Shown here one piece after another: positions 55,643 to 64,000 of a stretch of DNA of 64,000 nucleotides (position 1 is the first letter of the stretch; each line of letters opens with the position of its first letter). The position numbers and the translations under genes are program-made. The DNA comes from Staphylococcus auricularis (lineage in GTDB: Bacteria > Bacillota > Bacilli > Staphylococcales > Staphylococcaceae), in NCBI RefSeq assembly GCF_001500315.1, contig NZ_LLER01000010.1, positions 124,001-188,000 of the forward strand, in the 5' to 3' direction. Under the pieces are notes generated by a model that did not search any database, was not told the DNA's origin, and saw only the letters and a list, made by a program, of their open reading frames with translations.

Positions 55643-56575
55643 ATGTATCAATTAGCCAACACTGATCTATGGAAGGGTAGAGTGGATAGTGAGACAGACG
55701 AAAGTCAATTTCGCTTGTTTCAAACGGTCAACTTTAAAGATTTAACAGAATCAGCTGATTCAAAAGGACAAGAAGGTATTGGTATTCTAGGTTATGCTGT
55801 AGATAAAGGTGTAGAGTTAAACAAAGGACGTGTCGGTGCTAAAGAGGGACCAGATGCGATTCGTAAAGCTTTTGCAGGGTTACCGAAGCAAAAAGCAACC
55901 TCTGTAACGGATTATGGTAATGTGATCCATGATGCAGACCAATTAGAAGAGACTCAAGAGGCTTTTGCAGATCTCGTTAACGCATCGATTCAACGTCATA
56001 AACAAACCTTCTTATTTGGTGGCGGACATGACATTGCTTATGCGCAGTATTTAGGACTACGCAAAGCTTATCCTGATGCGTCTATCGGTGTGATTAATAT
56101 CGATGCACATTTTGATACAAGACAAGCGGATTATTCCACATCTGGAACAAGTTTCCGTCAAATTCTAGACCAAGACGATAATGCGGATTATTTTGTACTA
56201 GGTATTCAACATGGCGGTAATACACAAAATTTATTTGATTACGCTGAAGCGAAAGATATCAGCTATGTATATGCTGATGAATTATTTTACCAAGTGGCGC
56301 CACCGGTAAAAGATAAAGTAGAACGTTTCATTCATGATCACGATGTCATCATGTTTACAATCTGTATGGATGTGATTGATAGTGCTTATGCACCAGGTGT
56401 GAGTGCCTCATGCGTCCTCGGATTAAGTCCACAGATTGTGCTAGAAATCGCGAAACGTATTATTCCAAATGATAAAGTCTCTACAATTAGCATTGCAGAG
56501 ACAAATCCAACTTATGATATTGATTCACGCACAGCCAAATTGGCAGCGACATTCTTCTATCATTTCATGTCTTAA
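55643..56575 (+). CDS. hutG: Formimidoylglutamase
   Basis: 310 residues from ATG 55643 with GAGAGGGGAC upstream. Ureohydrolase (arginase) fold: F-G-G-G-H-D-I, N-I-D-A-H-F-D-T-R, and M-D-V-I-D-S-A-Y-A-P-G hold the two Mn ions. It hydrolyses N-formimino-L-glutamate to glutamate and formamide, the last hut step. The 3' end overlaps the converging LysR gene by 11 bases. Confidence 0.95.
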   Translation: MYQLANTDLWKGRVDSETDESQFRLFQTVNFKDLTESADSKGQEGIGILGYAVDKGVELNKGRVGAKEGPDAIRKAFAGLPKQKATSVTDYGNVIHDADQLEETQEAFADLVNASIQRHKQTFLFGGGHDIAYAQYLGLRKAYPDASIGVINIDAHFDTRQADYSTSGTSFRQILDQDDNADYFVLGIQHGGNTQNLFDYAEAKDISYVYADELFYQVAPPVKDKVERFIHDHDVIMFTICMDVIDSAYAPGVSASCVLGLSPQIVLEIAKRIIPNDKVSTISIAETNPTYDIDSRTAKLAATFFYHFMS

Positions 56576-57440
56576 AATTCCAATACTGTAAACATTGATC
56601 GATGAGCGAAAGGACCTGAGTCGGGTGCTTTCGCTTTTTTAAATAGTTGATGTAAATTGTACGTGACAGCTTAGGTCTAATTTGTACAGCCTCGAGTCCT
56701 GTCGTATTAAATGATTGATAATAAATTTGTGGAATGACGGCGTAACCGATCCCTTTATGCACGAGGTTCACAGCCGTTTCAAAACGATCAGTTTCAGCAG
56801 TGATGTTGGGATGGAATGTCATGCGATTAAAGTAGTCATCTAAGTGCTTTCTCACTTGTGAGCCTTTGTTCGGAACGATGAGGGGCATATCTTTCAGCGA
56901 CGTTGATTTTTGGTTCGTAAAGTTTCCTTCAGGTGCAATCAAGATATAGGATTCCTTGTACAAACGTTTAGACATGATATCTTTATGCTTGATTTTATCA
57001 TTGGTTAACGCAATATCTACGTGATAGTTAAGTAGTTGAGACGTTGATAAACTTTGATCATGCGTTTCGACAATTTGATAACGCGGTGTTTCATGTGTGG
57101 TTGCATGTTGTTGAATCATCGTAGATAACCATTGCGTAGTAGATTCTAGCACAGAAATTTTAAGTTTCGGTTGTTGATTCGTATTGAGATCAAACATTTT
57201 CTCCATTGTTTGATGATATTCGTTTACGAGCGGCACGGCGTACTGATAAAATTGAATTCCTTTTTCAGTGATTTTGATATCTTTGGTTGTACGTGTTAAC
57301 AGCTGATAACCTAGTTGATCTTCCATTTTCTTGATCATAGCCGTGAGTGAAGGTTGACTAATATGTAAGTATTGAGCTGCCTTAGTAAAACTGTTAAAAC
57401 GCACGATGGCTATGAAATATTCAAGGTGAAGAATTTTCAT
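56565..57440 (-). CDS. LysR family regulator, likely of hut genes
   Basis: 291 residues. N-terminal winged helix (F-I-A-I-V-R-F-N-S-F-T-K-A-A-Q-Y-L-H-I-S-Q-P-S-L-T) and a C-terminal effector domain. It is placed between hutG and the divergent yjiH-hutU-hutI operon, with a palindrome in the divergent promoter region, so it probably controls histidine use. The B. subtilis HutP and the HutC repressor are unrelated. Shares 11 bases with the hutG end. Confidence 0.88.
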   Translation of the reverse strand: MKILHLEYFIAIVRFNSFTKAAQYLHISQPSLTAMIKKMEDQLGYQLLTRTTKDIKITEKGIQFYQYAVPLVNEYHQTMEKMFDLNTNQQPKLKISVLESTTQWLSTMIQQHATTHETPRYQIVETHDQSLSTSQLLNYHVDIALTNDKIKHKDIMSKRLYKESYILIAPEGNFTNQKSTSLKDMPLIVPNKGSQVRKHLDDYFNRMTFHPNITAETDRFETAVNLVHKGIGYAVIPQIYYQSFNTTGLEAVQIRPKLSRTIYINYLKKRKHPTQVLSLIDQCLQYWNFKT

Positions 57441-57493
57441 AGGATCACCCCTTTTATAGCTTTAAGTTATATATAATTAGTTTATTTATATTT

Positions 57494-57510
57494 GTTACCT
57501 ATATAGTAAC
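57494..57510. promoter_or_regulatory. Palindrome in the LysR/yjiH divergent promoter region
   Basis: GTTAC, seven bases, GTAAC, with the spacer itself self-complementary (CTATATAG at its centre). It fits the interrupted-dyad (T-N11-A) form of LysR sites and lies about 55 bases before yjiH. Confidence 0.5.
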
Positions 57511-57565
57511 ATAGTACAATATGCTTCAGAAGGGGTTCGTACTTTCTGTAAGGGGAGGAAAGTCT

Positions 57566-58840
57566 ATGTGGAGGTTTTTTGTATATAGTTTAATCGGTAT
57601 TTTATTTTTCTTTGTACCTGTAACCATTCGAGGAAAGTCGACGATATTAATTGATCATGTCGTACAATGGGTCAGTGGCATTGCGCAACCGGTTTTACCA
57701 TACTATGCATTGTTATTAATTGTCATTGGCGCACTTTATCCATGGTATAAAGGAACCTGGCGGCAGTCGAAAACAGACTTTATTTTTTCAATTTTCAAAC
57801 TAGTCGGTATTATCATTGGTGTAATGGTCGTGTTTAATATCGGACCAAAGTTTATTTTAAATCCCGATATGGCACCGTTTTTATTCAATAAGCTTGCCAT
57901 TCCATTGAGTGTGCTGATTCCAATTGGAGCGGTATTTTTATCATTGCTCGTTGGATATGGGTTACTCGAATTTATCGGGGTTATCTGTCGACCTATTATG
58001 CGACCGATTTTTAAGACACCTGGAAAGTCAGCTGTCGATGCGGTTGCTTCCTTTGTGGGTAGTTATTCGATCGGCTTACTGATTACCAACAAAGTGTACA
58101 AAAATGGTCAGTATACACATAAAGAAGCAGTCATTATAGCGACAGGATTTTCAACAGTGTCAGCTACATTCATGATTATTGTCGCAAATACATTAGGCAT
58201 CATCGAACATTGGAACCTATATTTTTGGTTTACACTCATAGCAACATTTACCGTAACAGCGATTACGGTACAAATCCCTCCTATTAGAACAGAACCTAAT
58301 ACAACATATGAGCAACAACCTTACCAAGAAGAAGTTAAGCGCGACATGCCTATTCTTAAAGAGGCCTGGTATGAAGCGAGGCAAGCGTTAGCACAAGCCC
58401 ATACGCTATGGGAAAATGTGAAATTAAACGTTAAAGATGGCGTGAAAATGACGATGGCTATCGTACCGTCGATTATGTCGATTGGGCTACTTGGCTTGTT
58501 AATTACAGAATATACACCAATTATTCAAATTATTTCGTATATTTTCTATCCATTTATCGCAATTTTCCCTGTAGAAAATGTGGGGTTGCTTGCAGAAGCA
58601 TCTACCGTCTCAATCATAGAAATGTTGTTGCCAGCAGCAGTGGTCGGTGATGCAGATATCGTCACACGTTTTGTCGTTGGGGTGGTCAGTGTCGGCGCGA
58701 TTATCTTCTTTTCAAGTGTGGTGCCAGTCATTTTATCTACTGATATTAAAATTTCAGTAGGAAAGCTTGTCATCATATGGTTTGAAAGAGTTGTACTCTT
58801 ATTATTAATTACGATTCCGTTTGCGCTCTTCATTTTCTAA
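57566..58840 (+). CDS. YjiH family membrane protein (nucleoside-recognition/Gate domains)
   Basis: 424 residues from ATG 57566, with AAGGGGAGG upstream. Eight to ten membrane helices; two Gate-type domains are suggested by G-K-S-A-V-D-A-V-A-S-F-V-G-S-Y-S-I-G and A-I-I-F-F-S-S-V-V-P-V-I-L. YjiH is often next to hut genes and may move histidine or urocanate, but no transport has been shown that I know. First gene of an operon with hutU and hutI. Confidence 0.85.
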   Translation: MWRFFVYSLIGILFFFVPVTIRGKSTILIDHVVQWVSGIAQPVLPYYALLLIVIGALYPWYKGTWRQSKTDFIFSIFKLVGIIIGVMVVFNIGPKFILNPDMAPFLFNKLAIPLSVLIPIGAVFLSLLVGYGLLEFIGVICRPIMRPIFKTPGKSAVDAVASFVGSYSIGLLITNKVYKNGQYTHKEAVIIATGFSTVSATFMIIVANTLGIIEHWNLYFWFTLIATFTVTAITVQIPPIRTEPNTTYEQQPYQEEVKRDMPILKEAWYEARQALAQAHTLWENVKLNVKDGVKMTMAIVPSIMSIGLLGLLITEYTPIIQIISYIFYPFIAIFPVENVGLLAEASTVSIIEMLLPAAVVGDADIVTRFVVGVVSVGAIIFFSSVVPVILSTDIKISVGKLVIIWFERVVLLLLITIPFALFIF

Positions 58841-58923
58841 TGAAGTGTGCTGGAACACAAGTTTTAACAGTAAAATGATGGATGAAATTGACTAACTATT
58901 TAAAAAATAAGGAGCGAAGGGTA

Positions 58924-60585
58924 ATGCGAAACATTAAAGCGAAAAAAGGTTATGAATTAGAATGTAAAGGTTGGGAACAAGAAGCAGTACTACGCATGTT
59001 ATATAACAACTTAGATCCAGAAGTGGCTGAACGTCCTGAAGATTTAGTGGTTTATGGAGGTATTGGTAAAGCAGCACGTAACTGGGAAGCATTCGAAGCA
59101 ATCGAACGTACGTTGAGAGAGTTAGAAGCAGATGAAACGATGCTCGTGCAATCCGGTAAACCTGTAGCCGTATTTAAAACACACGAAGAAGCACCACGTG
59201 TGTTAATTTCAAATTCAGTTCTTGTACCAGAATGGGCCAATTGGGATCATTTTAACGAACTCGATAAAAAAGGGTTAATGATGTATGGACAAATGACAGC
59301 AGGTAGCTGGATTTATATCGGTTCTCAAGGGATTGTACAAGGCACGTTCGAAACGTTTGCTGAATTAGCCAACCAACATTTTGATGGGAAATTAAACGGC
59401 ACAGTCACACTCACAGCAGGTCTCGGTGGTATGGGTGGTGCACAACCGCTCGCAGTCACGATGAACGGTGGGGTAGTCATTGGTGTCGATGTGGATGAAT
59501 CACGTATCGATAAACGTATCGAAACAAGCTATTGTGATGTGAAAACACATGATTTAGATGAAGCATTACGTTTAGCTGGAGAAGCTCGTGATAAAGGTGA
59601 ACCTTTATCAATTGGACTTGTAGGTAATGCGGTTGATACGCACCGTGCGATCATTGACAAAGGATTCAAAATTGATATCGTTACTGATCAAACAAGTGCG
59701 CATGACCCATTAAACGGTTATGTACCAGTAGGTTATAGTGTCGAAGAAGCTAAAGCATTCCGTGAAAGCGATCCAGCGCAATATGTAAAAGAATCCGAAG
59801 CTTCAATGGCGAAACATGTCGAATTAATGCTTGAGTTACAACAGTTAGGTGCTGTGGCATTTGACTACGGTAACAACATCCGCCAAGTTGCGTATAATAA
59901 TGGTGTTGAAAATGCATTTGATTTCCCTGGTTTCGTACCGGCTTATATTCGACCATTATTCTGTGAAGGTAAAGGTCCATTCCGTTTTGCAGCGTTAAGT
60001 GGTGATCCGAAAGATATTCAACGTGCAGATGAAGAAATGAGAAAATTATTCCCAGAAAATGAAAAACTAAATCGTTGGCTTGATTTAGCTGAAGAAAAAA
60101 TCGCATTCCAAGGTTTACCATCTCGTATTGCATGGCTCGGCTATGGCGAAAGAGAAAAAATGGGATTAGCGTTAAATCGTCTCGTACGTGAAGGTGAAAT
60201 TTCAGCACCTATCGTGATTGGACGTGACCATTTAGATTCAGGTTCAGTTGCGAGTCCTAACCGTGAAACTGAAGGTATGAAAGACGGCTCTGATGCAGTA
60301 GGAGACTGGGCCGTATTAAACGCATTGATAAATACTGCAGCAGGTGGTTCATGGATTTCATTCCACCATGGTGGCGGTGTAGGTATGGGTTATTCACTTC
60401 ATGCTGGTATGGTCGTCGTCGCAGATGGTTCTGAACGTGCAGATCGACGTCTTGGAAGAGTATTAACGACAGATCCGGGTATGGGTGTAGTAAGACATGC
60501 GGATGCAGGTTACGAATCAGCCATTAAAGTGGCAAAAGAAAAAGGTATTAAAATTCCAATGATTACAGAGAAAGGTGATAAATAA
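58924..60585 (+). CDS. hutU: Urocanate hydratase
   Basis: 553 residues, standard length, from ATG 58924 behind AAGGAGCGAAGGG. The NAD-binding region [12 protein letters not shown] and the substrate region [14 protein letters not shown] are clear. It converts urocanate to imidazolonepropionate. The urocanase signature usually reads F-Q-G-L-P-x-R-I-C-W; here the cysteine is replaced by Ala403. The final TAA shares one base with the hutI ATG. Confidence 0.95.
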   Translation: MRNIKAKKGYELECKGWEQEAVLRMLYNNLDPEVAERPEDLVVYGGIGKAARNWEAFEAIERTLRELEADETMLVQSGKPVAVFKTHEEAPRVLISNSVLVPEWANWDHFNELDKKGLMMYGQMTAGSWIYIGSQGIVQGTFETFAELANQHFDGKLNGTVTLTAGLGGMGGAQPLAVTMNGGVVIGVDVDESRIDKRIETSYCDVKTHDLDEALRLAGEARDKGEPLSIGLVGNAVDTHRAIIDKGFKIDIVTDQTSAHDPLNGYVPVGYSVEEAKAFRESDPAQYVKESEASMAKHVELMLELQQLGAVAFDYGNNIRQVAYNNGVENAFDFPGFVPAYIRPLFCEGKGPFRFAALSGDPKDIQRADEEMRKLFPENEKLNRWLDLAEEKIAFQGLPSRIAWLGYGEREKMGLALNRLVREGEISAPIVIGRDHLDSGSVASPNRETEGMKDGSDAVGDWAVLNALINTAAGGSWISFHHGGGVGMGYSLHAGMVVVADGSERADRRLGRVLTTDPGMGVVRHADAGYESAIKVAKEKGIKIPMITEKGDK

Positions 60586-61817
60586 TGAACGATTTAATCA
60601 TTCAAAATATCGGACAACTGCTTCTACCTAAAGCGACAGATAAACCGTTAAAAGGAAAAGAATTAGATGAACTCAACATCGTAGAAAATGGTACTGTTGT
60701 CATTAATGATGGCAAGATCGTTTATGCTGGACCTTACACAGATGAATATGAAGCACAATCTGTCATTGATGGTTATGGAAAAGTCGTATCACCTTCACTG
60801 ATAGATGCGCATACGCACCTCGTATTCGGTGGATCAAGAGAACACGAAATGGCTTTAAAACGACAAGGTGCCGATTATTTAGAAGTTCTTGAAGGGGGTG
60901 GCGGTATCTTATCTACTGTTGAAGCTACACGCCAAGCGTCAGAAGAAGCGCTCTTTAACCAAGCAGCGAAAAACTTAACAACGATGATTCAACACGGCGT
61001 CCTTGCGGTGGAAAGTAAAAGTGGCTATGGACTCAACCACGAAAATGAACTTAAACAGCTCCGCGTATCACGCCGTCTCGCAGATCGCTTTAACTTAGAT
61101 ATGAAACATACATTCTTAGGACCGCATGCAGTGCCTAAAGAAGCGGAATCTAATGAAGCCTTCTTGCAGCAAATGATCGATTTATTACCAGAAATGAAAG
61201 ATTATGCTGATTTCGCAGACATCTTTTGTGAAACAGGCGTCTTCTCTGTAGAAGAGTCTAAACGTTACATGCAAGCAGCGAAAGAACAAGGCTTTAAAGT
61301 GAAAATACATGCAGATGAAATCGATCCTTTAGGTGGTCTTGGTTTAGCGATTGATGAAGGTGCAATTACAGGGGATCACCTCGTCGCTTCAAGCGAAGAA
61401 GATAAAGCTAAATTGAGCGACAGTGATACGATTGCAGTGTTGTTACCAGGCACAACTTTCTACTTAGGCAAAGAAGATTACGCAGATGCACGGGGTATGT
61501 TAGACAACAATGGTGCGATTGTGATTGCGACTGACTTTAACCCAGGTAGTTGTGTGACGAATAACCTTCAACTCGTGATGTCTATCGCTTCATTAAAATT
61601 AAAACTTTCAGCGAATGAAGTATGGAACGCAGTCACAGTAAACGCTGCAAAAGCGATGGATATCGATGGTGGTACATTAAATGAAGGCGATAAAGCCAAT
61701 CTCGTATTATGGGATGCGCCAAATCATGAATATATTTTATATCATTACGGTGTGAACCATGCTGAAAAAGTCATCCATCATGGACAAGTTCGTGTAGATA
61801 ATCATTTAGAACTTTAA
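60585..61817 (+). CDS. hutI: Imidazolonepropionase
   Basis: 410 residues. Amidohydrolase TIM barrel: [12 protein letters not shown] metal motif, [14 protein letters not shown], and the late N-P-G-S. It hydrolyses imidazolonepropionate to formiminoglutamate, the substrate of HutG. Overlaps hutU by one base; its ribosome binding site AAAGGTG lies within hutU. Completes the pathway except hutH, which is not in the window. Confidence 0.96.
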   Translation: MNDLIIQNIGQLLLPKATDKPLKGKELDELNIVENGTVVINDGKIVYAGPYTDEYEAQSVIDGYGKVVSPSLIDAHTHLVFGGSREHEMALKRQGADYLEVLEGGGGILSTVEATRQASEEALFNQAAKNLTTMIQHGVLAVESKSGYGLNHENELKQLRVSRRLADRFNLDMKHTFLGPHAVPKEAESNEAFLQQMIDLLPEMKDYADFADIFCETGVFSVEESKRYMQAAKEQGFKVKIHADEIDPLGGLGLAIDEGAITGDHLVASSEEDKAKLSDSDTIAVLLPGTTFYLGKEDYADARGMLDNNGAIVIATDFNPGSCVTNNLQLVMSIASLKLKLSANEVWNAVTVNAAKAMDIDGGTLNEGDKANLVLWDAPNHEYILYHYGVNHAEKVIHHGQVRVDNHLEL

Positions 61818-61844
61818 TTTAAGATAGTAAATGAGTGAACACCG

Positions 61845-61901
61845 AAACGCTCTGACTGCGTGAGCTTCTTTGAATAGAAGCCGAGTAGTCGGAGTGTTTT
61901 T
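61845..61901 (+). terminator. Terminator after hutI
   Basis: AAACGCTCTGACT / AGTCGGAGTGTTT with G-T pairs, enclosing GCTTCT / AGAAGC, T-run at the end. Confidence 0.8.
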
Positions 61902-61983
61902 ATACATAATAAACAACTTAGTTGTTGCCACCCATTAGCTTGTCGTGCATATAATAGGGTGAGTGTTAGAAAGGATGTTGGAT

Positions 61984-63105
61984 ATGGTTCAAACAGAAGA
62001 TTTAGTGAAATGGAGACGGATATTTCATCAATATCCAGAATTGTCCGAACATGAATTTGAAACCACGAAGCGCATTAAAGAAATTCTCGAATTATATGAT
62101 ATACACATATTAGATTTACCTCTCAAGACGGGTCTCGTAGCTGAAATAGGGCGAGGCGATGAGTTTGTAGCAGTGTGTTCAGATATTGATGCACTACCCA
62201 TTCGTGAGCAAGTGACACACGCGTTCACCTCCCAACAGGACGGTGTCATGCACGCATGTGGACATGATATTCACATGGCAAGCATTCTTGGTACAGCGAT
62301 TAAATTGAAACAAATCGAAGACCAATTACCTGGGCGTGTACGCTTTATTTTTCAACCTGCTGAAGAATTAGGTTATGGCGCAAGCTATATTACTGAAACA
62401 GGTGCTGTTGACGGTGCGAAAGCAGTCGTCGGCTTTCATAATTTACCTTCATTGAATGTAGGAGAATTTGCGATTAAATCAGGACCGATAACTGCAGCAG
62501 TCGATCGATTTGAATTTAACATTAGAGGAAAAGGTGCTCATGCTGCAAAACCAGAACAAGGAAATGATCCAGTCATTGTATTAGGGCAATTGATCACAAG
62601 CATACAATCTATCGTGAGTCGAAATATCTCTGCCTTTGATTCAGCAGTCGTGACGATTGGTGAAGCACGTTCAGGGAATACATGGAATGTCATCGCGGAT
62701 GAAGGTTACGTGCAAGGAACGGTTCGTAGCTTTGATGAAACGATACGTCAACGTGTTGAAACACGATTACAACAGATCGCAGATGGATTATCTGCTACAT
62801 TTGATGTTGAAATTGAGTTGAATTATGAACGTTTGCCTGGTGCAGTGAAGAATGATGAAGCATTAACTGAAGAAGCAATCAAAGCAGCAAAACAAGTGGG
62901 ATATAAAGTGACGGAGTTAGATCAAACGCTCACGATTGGCGAAGACTTTTCGGGTTATTCTGACTTGTATCCAAGTGTCTTTGCACTGATAGGTTCACAA
63001 AGTACGCATGATTTACATCATCCAAGGTTCGATCCAGATGAACAAATTTTAGACAAAGTACCAGATTATTTTGTCACATTGGTTCAACAGCTATTAGCAA
63101 AATAA
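61984..63105 (+). CDS. M20 family amidohydrolase/deacylase
   Basis: 373 residues from ATG 61984, with GAAAGGA eight bases upstream (a GTG 21 bases earlier is possible). M20D features: R-x-I-F-H-Q-Y-P-E-L-S at the start, H-A-C-G-H-D-I-H, F-Q-P-A-E-E, and a lid dimerisation domain. The C-x-H and E-E residues bind the metals. Family members are N-acyl amino acid or N-acetyl-diaminopimelate deacylases; the substrate is not decided. Confidence 0.9.
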   Translation: MVQTEDLVKWRRIFHQYPELSEHEFETTKRIKEILELYDIHILDLPLKTGLVAEIGRGDEFVAVCSDIDALPIREQVTHAFTSQQDGVMHACGHDIHMASILGTAIKLKQIEDQLPGRVRFIFQPAEELGYGASYITETGAVDGAKAVVGFHNLPSLNVGEFAIKSGPITAAVDRFEFNIRGKGAHAAKPEQGNDPVIVLGQLITSIQSIVSRNISAFDSAVVTIGEARSGNTWNVIADEGYVQGTVRSFDETIRQRVETRLQQIADGLSATFDVEIELNYERLPGAVKNDEALTEEAIKAAKQVGYKVTELDQTLTIGEDFSGYSDLYPSVFALIGSQSTHDLHHPRFDPDEQILDKVPDYFVTLVQQLLAK

Positions 63106-63119
63106 ATTTTTCATCCTAT

Positions 63120-63146
63120 GTATATGACCACAGTATTATTGGGTAT
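63120..63146 (+). promoter_or_regulatory. Candidate SigB-type promoter of the SDR gene
   Basis: GTATAT (63120-63125), 15 bases, GGGTAT (63141-63146). The -10 equals the SigB consensus and the -35 differs from GTTTAA at two or three positions. It lies 38 bases before the start codon. Confidence 0.45.
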
Positions 63147-63183
63147 GTCTAAACTATAAACAGTTTAAATAGGAGTGATCAAT

Positions 63184-64000
63184 ATGGGTAATCAAGATCC
63201 AAGAACAAAATATTCAAGTGAAGATATTCCTGAACAAGAACAACCGGTACCTGGATTACAAAGTAAATTAGATCCTCAACCTGATTGTGGTGAGACTTCA
63301 TATAAAGGCAATGGACGTTTAACAGATTATAAAATGCTCGTAACAGGTGGCGATTCAGCTATCGGTCGTGCTGCAGCGATTGGTTATGCGAAAGAAGGCG
63401 CAGATGTTGCGATTAACTATTTACCTGCAGAACAAGAAGACGCAGAAGATGTGAAAAAAGTGATTGAAGCTGCGGGTCGAAAAGCAGTGCTCATCCCTGG
63501 TGATTTACGCGATGAACAATTCAATTACGACTTAGTAGAACAAGCGTACAATGAACTTGGTGGTTTAGATAACGTCACTATGGTTGCAGGACATCAACAA
63601 TATCACGATGATATTCATGGTTTTGATACAGATTCATTTAAAGAAACATTCGAAACAAATGTTTATCCTATCTTCTGGACTGTTCAAAAAGCATTAGAAT
63701 ATCTACAACCGGGCGCAACAATTACAACAACTTCATCTGTACAAGGTTTCTTACCTAAACCATTACTTCATGACTATGCAGCTTCAAAAGCAGCCATTGT
63801 TTCACTTACTAAAAGTTTAGCAACAGAATTAAGTGAAAAAGGTATTCGCGTGAACTGCATCGCCCCAGGTCCATTCTGGTCACCACTACAAATTTCTGGT
63901 GGACAACCAACAAGTAAAATTCCTAAATTCGGTCAAAACTCACAAATCGGCCGTCCAGGTCAGCCAGTAGAATTAATTGGTGCTTATGTGCACTTAGCAA
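63184..64000 (+). CDS. SDR family oxidoreductase, general-stress type (3' end outside window)
   Basis: The first 272 codons are present. A charged N-terminal arm of about 45 residues is followed by a Rossmann fold: V-T-G-G-D-S-A-I-G-R-A (cofactor), then T-T-S-S-V-Q-G, catalytic Y in Y-A-A-S-K, and N-C-I-A-P-G-P-F-W. The long arm and P-x-x-x-W are shared with B. subtilis stress proteins of the YdaD/GSP39 type. TAGGAGTG precedes the ATG. Soluble; substrate unknown. Confidence 0.92.
   Translation, partial: MGNQDPRTKYSSEDIPEQEQPVPGLQSKLDPQPDCGETSYKGNGRLTDYKMLVTGGDSAIGRAAAIGYAKEGADVAINYLPAEQEDAEDVKKVIEAAGRKAVLIPGDLRDEQFNYDLVEQAYNELGGLDNVTMVAGHQQYHDDIHGFDTDSFKETFETNVYPIFWTVQKALEYLQPGATITTTSSVQGFLPKPLLHDYAASKAAIVSLTKSLATELSEKGIRVNCIAPGPFWSPLQISGGQPTSKIPKFGQNSQIGRPGQPVELIGAYVHLA

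Overview
The window is chromosomal DNA of a low-GC Firmicute and almost certainly a Staphylococcus. Many products match staphylococcal proteins in length, motifs and order: HssRS/HrtAB heme sensing and export, TcaA, LyrA/SpdC, an S. epidermidis-type GlcP, the malate:quinone oxidoreductase/lactate permease pair and the hut genes. The order broadly follows the 2.2-2.5 Mb part of the S. aureus chromosome, but several genes differ (TcaA without a zinc ribbon, AdcA without a ZinT domain, two small heat-shock proteins). This suggests a non-aureus species; I cannot name it. I see no rRNA, tRNA, CRISPR array, phage or intact insertion sequence.

Layout. 0-7.2 kb: 5' end of a YidC lipoprotein insertase, a metallophosphoesterase, a C39-type peptidase, a Bcr/CflA efflux pump, glycerate kinase, GtrA, a Mn-type CDF exporter and gpmA. 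7.3-12 kb: a 34-residue basic protein with a structured 3' region, a DHA2-type multidrug exporter, a cystatin-fold lipoprotein, lipoprotein DsbA, and a Zur-box-controlled zinc-binding lipoprotein AdcA with a long histidine-rich insert. 12-18 kb: YceI, an SRPBCC protein, a formate/nitrite channel, two tandem GNAT paralogues, an hsp20 pair behind a CtsR-type operator, and small membrane-anchored proteins. 18-27.6 kb: a large AraC regulator (Rsp/Rbf type), about 0.9 kb without genes, a frameshifted sucrose PTS gene (scrA), CorA, TetR with a YhgE/Pip protein, and a frameshifted Na/Pi cotransporter. 27.7-38 kb: DUF2871, an IruO/FNR-like reductase, GNAT, GlcP with a cre site on its -10, a TagF-like transferase, lactate permease with a Rex operator, a GT4 glycosyltransferase and Mqo. 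38-53 kb: HssRS-HrtAB, YdcF, TcaA, membrane protein, esterase-fold protein, thioesterase, type 2 IPP isomerase, 3-methyladenine glycosylase, a NatAB-like ABC exporter and GalM. 53-64 kb: RpiA, LyrA/SpdC, the hut region (hutG, LysR, yjiH-hutU-hutI), an M20 amidohydrolase and a stress-type SDR cut by the window end.

Themes. Metal and heme homeostasis recurs (Mn CDF, AdcA/Zur, CorA, HssRS-HrtAB, IruO-like reductase). Carbon and redox control is readable in the DNA as candidate cre sites (glcP, mqo, hutG), a Rex box (lctP) and paired LacI-type operators (scrA). Histidine breakdown forms the hut region under a divergent LysR regulator. Most units end in clear hairpin terminators.

I did not find a clearly new multi-gene system. 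The best leads are the 34-aa protein with its structured downstream RNA, the two homopolymer frameshifts 4 kb apart, the CtsR site inside the hsp20 promoter, the tandem-repeat histidine loop of AdcA, and the Ala in place of the signature Cys of urocanase. All homology calls rest on recalled family motifs; no searches were run.
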